Below, one piece after another: positions 57,595 through 64,000 of a stretch of DNA of 64,000 nt. A program made the position numbers and the translations under genes. Source of the DNA: Vanessa cardui (lineage: Eukaryota; Arthropoda; Insecta; Lepidoptera; Nymphalidae); the NCBI RefSeq assembly GCF_905220365.1, contig NC_061140.1, forward strand, positions 8,186,501-8,250,500, written 5' to 3'. The notes beneath the pieces were generated by a model. That model was not told the DNA's origin, made no database searches, and saw only the letters and a list, made by a program, of their open reading frames with translations. The stretch's first letter is position 1. The number at the start of each line of letters is the position of its first letter.

Positions 57595-57677
57595 AATACT
57601 GTATCTTCATTCATTTCAGGTACGTGATCTTAGCCATCAAATCCTTCTTCAATGCAAATCCAGTGAAATCATTCAAA
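57595..57677 (+). other. Candidate recursive splice site (ratchet point) 3 or 58-nt exon
   Basis: A pyrimidine-rich tract (TCTTCATTCATTTCAG, ending 57619) is joined to GTACGT (57620-57625). A perfect donor, AAA then GTAAGT, begins at 57678. The enclosed 58 nt are less AT-rich than their surroundings and open in two of three frames. It could be a ratchet point with its definition exon or an ordinary small exon of a plus-strand gene. I do not recognise either translation. Confidence 0.45.
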
Positions 57678-58307
57678 GTAAGTCGAAATAGAAACTACGT
57701 AAAATCTTTTATGATACTTTTTGTCGAAAGTATAGATATCATTTTCGTAAAACTAAGTTGTTTATTTTATTAAGCAATCATAAATGTTCTATAACGATCG
57801 TAGTAATAAACATTGTAAAGTGAATAAACGATTGTTCCTCTCTTTTTGTTATCTGTAATTTGACATTAGAAAGAAAAAGATAGAGCATTGTGCAACTACA
57901 TAATATGTAGTCGATATTCAATGCTTATAAGCCCTATTTATATATAAGCTTGAAATATGATAAAATAATTATATATTTTGAACGTAAATATATTCTCAGT
58001 AGGCGGATAAAAATACTATTTATATTCCTAACATAATAATAACTTTCATTTGAGTGGCATTAAGGAGACTGTAGGTTGAAAGTATGTTATTTTCATTATC
58101 ATCGACTCTGAAATCAAAACAAAAACATACTTTATTTACATGTTTAATGCATTTGGGCAACCCTGTCACTTGTTCACTTTATATCGCCCCCTACAGCTCA
58201 ACAATAAAAGTAATGGCAGCCATGCGCGCTCCTTATCGGTCAAGATTATGTCTGAAACCCTCTAATGTACTCCGATGTTATTACTTTATTTGTCACATAT
58301 CAATAAC

Positions 58308-58375
58308 GCGCGCCATTTTGTGAAAGCAATTGAATATAAAATGGCGGAGGCCGCTGAATAAATTTTGGCGCGCAA
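58308..58375. promoter_or_regulatory. Paired PHO/YY1-like sites and an E2F-like site
   Basis: CGCCATTTT (58311-58319) and AAAATGGCG (58338-58346) form an inverted pair matching the GCCAT core of PHO/YY1. TTTTGGCGCGCAA at 58363-58375 matches the E2F consensus TTTSSCGC. The cluster is GC-rich in AT-rich surroundings. Confidence 0.25.
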
Positions 58376-59257
58376 TTTGATAAGGATTATCTTTTTCTGA
58401 TACTTCATGCTGTATATTTAACTTTTTTATTTTATTTAACGAAATTATTATCTGTATTTTTAAAAATGGAACATTTTTATAATTTTAAACTTAAATTTAA
58501 TGATTATTCGAATAATAATATTATTCTACTATCAATTAATCTCATCTTTAAATTTTAATCAGATATCTTATCTAAAGTTACTGTGAAGCATTCATAGATC
58601 CCCCACAAGTGTGTGGTTACCGTCGATTGACGGATTACCCTCGTAATTGTAGTATTGCATGATACCATAATTGATAGGGGACCCATCTGTCACTTGCAGA
58701 AAACTTACAATATTCTTAATTAAATGTTACGTTATCTGTGGATCATTAAACAATATTCCATTGTTGTGGAAATGAAAGACCAAGAAATTATTACACTTCA
58801 TTATGTAATATGTCACAATTAATAATTAAATATAAATCAAATAAAAAACACTATTATTTTTTTATGCTAAAGCAAAGACGAGTCATAGACATTTCTTTTT
58901 TTTTTTTAATTTTATTAACATTGGTATTTGCTGACAGAATATTCAATGTGACAATTTGCTATATAGACTTTATGTCTATGCGTGTTGATTAATGGAGGTT
59001 AAATTAATAACAACAACATAACTACAAGTTATATCTACTTTAGTATGTTACACAAGTTTAATAGTGTCGGATGACATTAAACCAAATTTCCAAAACTTGT
59101 GAGCTCGTACACTGATTTGCATAATATCGTGTCTGACACTAATACACTAAACTCAATATCCCTGCACCTGTGACGTCATGTACTAGCATTATTATGAAAC
59201 ATAGCCTCCATGTAAAGTAAATAGTTTGTGCCTTGCTTGCTTTGAATCTGTTTATTT

Positions 59258-59403
59258 GAAAAGAGCAACTATGCGAGTTTCTTTCCGTTTCTTCGCGCTA
59301 GAAGCTGCTTTCCGAAACGGTGGTAGTATTTAATTAATGACGATTCAAAAACGCTTCATTGTGAAGTTTACTTGAATAAAAGTGATTTTATTTGATTTGA
59401 CTT
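59258..59403 (+). mobile_element. LINE-like tail repeat (family B), copy B5
   Basis: GAAAAGAGCAACTATGCGAG, TTTCCGAAACGGTGGTAG and the end TTACTTGAATAAAAGTGATT with TTTGATTTGA. Confidence 0.55.
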
Positions 59404-60610
59404 GCTTGGAACGTTTTAAGTGAAGAATTGTCTTAGAATTAAAGCAAATGCTCCGATACTCGCTATTGTCTGTATGTATAAATCTGGGATATGTTTTTTT
59501 TTAATAATTTAATAAATATGAGAACTAAGACTTACTCAATACGAAACAAGAACTGCTAAAGTGATTGAATGAAAATTATTAAGAGTAATCGCATTTATAG
59601 TAGGTAATAAGTAAGTTTTTTAGCTGGAATTTATTTATTAAATTACATAATTGTATAAATCCTACTTTCATGTCACCAACTCTGAACTTGTTCGAGTTTA
59701 CTTAAAGAAGAAAAGTTAGCAATGTGCTGAAGAGACATTACATTGTTTTGTACTTTACGTAACTAAATAAAATAAAAGAAGAAATCAACTGCTATATTAT
59801 ATTATTCATTCTTGAACATAAAACAAATATTATATGAGGGTTTTTTTTTTATATTTTACCTTAACGGGCAGTGACTTAACAGTTTAATAATTATATACAT
59901 TTATTCATTTAAAAAAAAAAAACTTTCATCCGAAAAGGTCTCATACTACGGTCTTGGTCTAAAGATTACACAACGTGCGTAATGATATTTTGATTTCGAA
60001 AAGTCTTAACATTTTTAGTACGAAAAAGTTTTTATCAAAAAAGTTTAATTAATTTTTTCTGTGATATTTTCCATATATTATGTACACATCTTGAAATGTT
60101 TAATAAGAAAATCTAATCTTTTAAGTATTACAATCATTTCAATAACATAAAAAAAGATGTCGAATCAAAAATCGATCTAAAACGAATCGTTTTACAAAAT
60201 GGAACCATTAAAAGGGGAAGGGTACTTAATGTATAATCCGATCTTCGGGCTGTGTCATTCTGAACTAACAAACTAGAAATTTTCGACTCGATATTTTCGA
60301 CCTGATTCCCGACGCTGCGGTTAAAACGAGCAGAGAAAATTTTCCGACTTGTTACTCTATCGGTTTTCTTATTGTAGAAAGTTAGCCGGTTTCAGAACAG
60401 CCTGGAGTGACACTTCAAACGGAGTTCTTAGAACTATAACGTTTTAATAATAGTACAGATTTTAATTCGTAAATATTTGATTGGATTTATTAACACATTA
60501 CTTAAACTTTGTTGAATTCACTCATGGTTTCTTGTGTATCAACATTATACTCTGTTGTCGATTCAATGTTGACAAATATACTTTACTGTCAAACAGCAAT
60601 AGGAAGTGTT

Positions 60611-60702
60611 TGTGTATGTTCCACTAAAGGCTGAGTGAGCTAGTGTAACAATAGACACAAGGGGCAAAATATCTTAGTTCCCTAGTTCGATAACGAAGAC
60701 AA
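60611..60702 (-). repeat. Repeat family C, short fragment
   Basis: Reverse-strand remnant covering the middle block (GGAACTAAGATATTTTGCCC, CTTGTGTCTATTGTTACAC, GCTCACTCAGCC). Confidence 0.45.
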
Positions 60703-61772
60703 TGATTGAGATATTCCATATTTATATAATAAAAAATATGGCTGTACGCTTTGTTGAGAAAATAAATTGTTAATAACTGTTAAATTTTAAGATGATTTTT
60801 TTCAAAAAAAACTTCTTTTTTTTAAGAAATCTACCAAAAAATCATGATTTCAAATTTAGTTATTTAAAAAAGAAAACGTGTTTTTTTAGCCATTATAATA
60901 AATAGCCTTCAGCCCTCAGTCTAAAATTATCTTCCTAACAAGTTTCTCTTGGTTAATATTGCTATTATATTGATAGTATCTAATTTGATAAGCATAAAAA
61001 ATGGCTTACTTATTAAGTGTTAATGCTTAAAAATTGAAGTACGGAATTTCATTTGATTACATCTAGCTGTAATTACATTACCCAGACAAAAATATAATAT
61101 AAATTTTTCTCAAAGCATTTTAATAGTAACATTGTAAGGTAGTTTTAAAGTAACAATTTGTACCCAATGATTTTCAGTACGTAGCGCCGAATGAACGTTA
61201 ACTGTAAAGTTAACAAAACCCAAGTCGAGTAGTTCTTACTTCTTATTTACCTCTTTTATTTGACTCGCTCTAGTGTAACTCCGGTTAGTTACTGCTGTGA
61301 TAACATCTGAATTTTGTCTGGATACGGGATTATTTCATTTGCTCTTTTCCTATAAGTGTGATGGTATTGCCAGTACGGAAATATATTCTTTTAAATAATA
61401 TCAATTATGGTTTTCTTTTATTTACTGTAAATATTGAGACACGCTGCTTGAGTAAGTTTAATAGAATTTAGCCAACGATATTTTACTGTTATTTGTCTAT
61501 AAAAGATACAAATGAACTTTTACGGATTTTAATGTGGAATTTATATTAATAAACTTCGTATGTAAATACAAAGATTATAGGGATATATAGGTAGGTACGA
61601 ATAGACATAGGTAATGTCTGACTCCAAACAGATATGGACAAAAATAGACACATTCTCTATTTCCTTACTCATCATAATCGATATAATTCGAAGGCACAAT
61701 GTTTTTCACGTGCTGTCACAGATACTAAGAATTTATTTAAAGAACAATCCAATACTTGTACTCTATAGTTAA
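60703..61772. other. Non-coding AT-rich stretch
   Basis: Nothing recognised. Confidence 0.6.
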
Positions 61773-61782
61773 TTTAGGTACT

Positions 61783-61783
<1 letters not shown>

Positions 61784-61816
<33 letters not shown>

Positions 61817-62105
61817 CCACAGCCTGTAAATTCCCACTGCTGGGCTAAAGGCCACCTCTCCCAGGAGAAGGTTTGGAACATATTCCACCACGCTGTTCCA
61901 ATGCGGGTTGGTGAAATACACATGTGGCAGAATTTCTATGAAATTTGTCACATGCAGGTTTCCTCACGATGCTTTCCTTCACCGCTGAGCACGAGATGAA
62001 TTATAAAGACAAATTAAGCACATGAATCAGCGGTGCTTGCTTGGATTTGAACCCGCAATCATCGGTTAAGATGCACGCCTTCTAACCACTGGGCCATCTC
62101 GACTC
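61784..62105 (-). mobile_element. Metulj-like SINE, copy S6, with 11-bp target-site duplication
   Basis: The best-preserved SINE here. It is flanked by the perfect direct repeat TTTAGGTACTA (61773-61783 and 62106-62116). The element ends in a GTT repeat on its own strand, seen here as the CAA run at 61784-61817. Its promoter end reads GAGTCGAGATGGCCCAGTGG, with a GGGTTCAAATCC-type B box. A recent insertion. Confidence 0.9.
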
Positions 62106-62167
62106 TTTAGGTACTATAACGCATACATTTAGTTTACAAGTAAAAATACTGATAACAAATTGATTTG

Positions 62168-62398
62168 ACGACCTCCGTAGTCGAATTGTGTTTACACCGG
62201 TTTTCGTGGGTAAGCCACTCCGAGGTCCTGGGTTCGATTCCCGGCTGAGTCGATGTAGATTATCATTAGTTTTCTATGTTGTCTTTGGTCTGGGTGTTTG
62301 TGGTACCGTTGTTACTTCGGATTTTCCATAACACAAGTGCTTTAGCTACTAACATTGGGATCAAAGTAATGTGTGTGATGTTGTCTCATATTTATTAT
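62168..62398 (+). mobile_element. Second tRNA-derived SINE family, copy T2
   Basis: Full copy with B box GGGTTCGATTCCCGGCTGAG, the same body as T1 and an AT-rich TATTATTAATAA-type end. It begins about 60 bp after Metulj-like copy S6. Confidence 0.8.
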
Positions 62399-63639
62399 TA
62401 ATAATTTTATTAATTTATTTTATTTATAGTAAAGTAACAGACGTAAACCACTGCTTGAGCTCCAATGCAGATTGGTGAATTATTTATATGACCTACTGAA
62501 ATTATTGTTACTGATTTACGAAGAATCGTGAATTTTTTGATAAAATTGAAGTTACAAATAGCAATTTTTAAATCAAACATTCTTCAAATAACAATATTCG
62601 TTGATTAAAGAAAAAAATCTTTATTGTTACACAAAACAAAGTATAAAAAAAGTAAAATATGCAACATTACCGTATTATTCAGCGATTCGCCTCATTATTT
62701 CTAGGTCAGTTAATCCCCGGCTTACATTCCGCTTTTTAATTGTACTCCACCTCCGCTTTAAACGGTTATTGTAAATTAGATCTTATGCCGAAAGCAATAC
62801 AGTCGTTTGTTAGTTGTTATGTATTTGTTGCCAACCGTACCTGTCGGACCTTCGTCGGGGTTGGTTGTTTTTCAAAATTTAACGTCTCGTTAGCCCCGTG
62901 AAATGAATATGCTTAATTATTAAACAAAACGTCAAAAACGTTATTAGTATTACAAGAATCGATACATGAATAACTAGTGATGTATCGTAAATTATACTGA
63001 ATTTCCGATAAGTATCGATCCACTTTTATATTTAACAGAAAATACAGATACAAAATTATCCATGTTCTTATTTCAAAATTCGTTGGAAAAATAATGATCT
63101 TGCTGTTTTCATTTTAAATTGAAAGTAATGAATAAAAGAATTAGACAAAATAGTTACAGTACACAAAACAAAAATTGTTTATTAAAACTGTAGTTCAGTA
63201 AATCGAAAAACTAAGGTATTTTAACATCAATATTATAAAAATTGTATCAGATACAGGGGATGTCATAACGTTGTACAACATGCAACAAAAGTGTTCCGGT
63301 ATATTTATACATAGTATGTCAAGCCACATTGTTTAAACACTTAATCCTGCCACAAATAAAGTTGAAGAAACATTTAAAAGTATCCCATAATGATTACTAG
63401 ACCACGCACTAAACTAGTATTTCGTAGATACAGGATTGATTACTTTTTACACACTTACGAGATAAAAAATCATAAGTTTACATTGAATAGATGAAAAAAA
63501 AAAGAAAGATTACATCATAATTCAGAGATTATAGTCCAAATTTGTATTTGTGATCTCAAGTTTAAGATCGAAGAATATTGGCCACTAAGTCACATATGTG
63601 GGCATGTAGCACTTCTATAACCTCAATTAATACCTCACT
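62399..63639. other. Non-coding stretch
   Basis: A GC-richer patch at about 62690-62900 (CCGTACCTGTCGGACCTTCG) stands out. No frame or repeat was recognised. Confidence 0.5.
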
Positions 63640-63849
63640 ATGTATTCTTCACGAATCCATAAGACACAGCGATCGTTTTACAAAATGATAAATGATAATT
63701 TGAACTCGCCTCGGCCTTACTTAACACTTTCAGCGAGTAAATTCTTTGATCGCGAACATTTCCTTAATCCTAACCTGTCAGATGATCAATTTCATGATAA
63801 ATTAAATCTAAAATATAACGATCGAAACTCCTTAAAAGCAAACAGACAG
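63640..63849 (+). CDS. Possible 5' coding exon, unknown product
   Basis: A 70-codon frame opens at ATG 63640 (A at -3, in-frame stop 9-11 bp upstream) and reaches CAG joined to GTACAT, a plausible donor, at 63850. If unspliced it runs 7 codons more to a TAA at 63871-63873. The translation is hydrophilic with ordinary composition (for example SPRPYLTLSASKFFDREHF near residues 25-43) and looks more protein-like than other short frames here. The DNA is also less AT-rich than its surroundings. I do not recognise a family. It lies too near the window edge to see a following exon. A chance frame is a real alternative. Confidence 0.3.
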
Positions 63850-64000
63850 GTACATGTTACGAGTCCATATTAATTACAGCCATTAAATAAATGTTATTTA
63901 TTTAACGTCGAGAAATGGCAAGTTTATTACAACGTTGAATTCTTAATATTAATATAAAACGTTTCACGCTTATCATTCTCGAAATGAAAATGAATTTCAC

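Overview
The window looks like nuclear DNA of a butterfly, most likely a nymphalid. It is AT-rich and almost free of long open reading frames. It is crowded with small interspersed elements typical of Lepidoptera: tRNA-derived SINEs resembling the Metulj SINEs described in Heliconius, Helitron-like elements with TC...CTAG ends, TIR-bearing MITEs, and 3' fragments of RTE-type and other LINEs. No bacterial, organellar or viral features were recognised, and no true tRNA, rRNA or CRISPR array was seen.

Only two genes are clear. They lie in tandem on the minus strand at 39245-40210 and 37951-38862. Each is a complete, uninterrupted reading frame for a CFAP20/BUG22 domain (DUF667 family, the inner-junction protein of ciliary doublet microtubules). 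Each carries a long, divergent, charged C-terminal tail that ordinary CFAP20 proteins (about 190 residues) lack. The lack of introns and the tandem layout suggest a retrocopy that was later duplicated locally. A sperm-flagellum role is the natural hypothesis.

The other ~60 kb is non-coding. It may be the interior of one or more very long introns of a plus-strand gene. Three plus-strand sites (junctions after 6445, 37783 and 57619) join a polypyrimidine-CAG acceptor directly to a GTRWGK-type donor. Each has a second possible donor 28-61 nt downstream. This is the architecture of recursive-splicing ratchet points in insect long introns. No equally good site was seen on the minus strand. A TATA/CRE promoter-like module with a downstream GTAAGT donor lies at 13824-13927, and a possible 5' coding exon lies at 63640-63849; both are on the plus strand. 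If this reading is right, the CFAP20 pair is nested, in opposite orientation, inside a host gene.

Layout: 1-4.5 kb has AT-rich DNA with a GC-rich block near 1.2-1.4 kb. 4.5-17.7 kb is dense in repeats (three copies of one MITE, Helitron-like and SINE copies, LINE tails). 19.6-23.6 kb is a nested repeat cluster with an RTE LINE end. 24-34 kb is mostly featureless, with two Helitron-like elements. 34.3-35.5 kb is a TIR element inserted into a LINE tail. 37.9-40.2 kb holds the CFAP20 genes. 40.4-42.6 and 47.3-51.4 kb are repeat-poor with GC-richer islands, candidates for conserved regulatory DNA. 52-62.4 kb is again rich in repeats, including a SINE with a perfect 11-bp target-site duplication.
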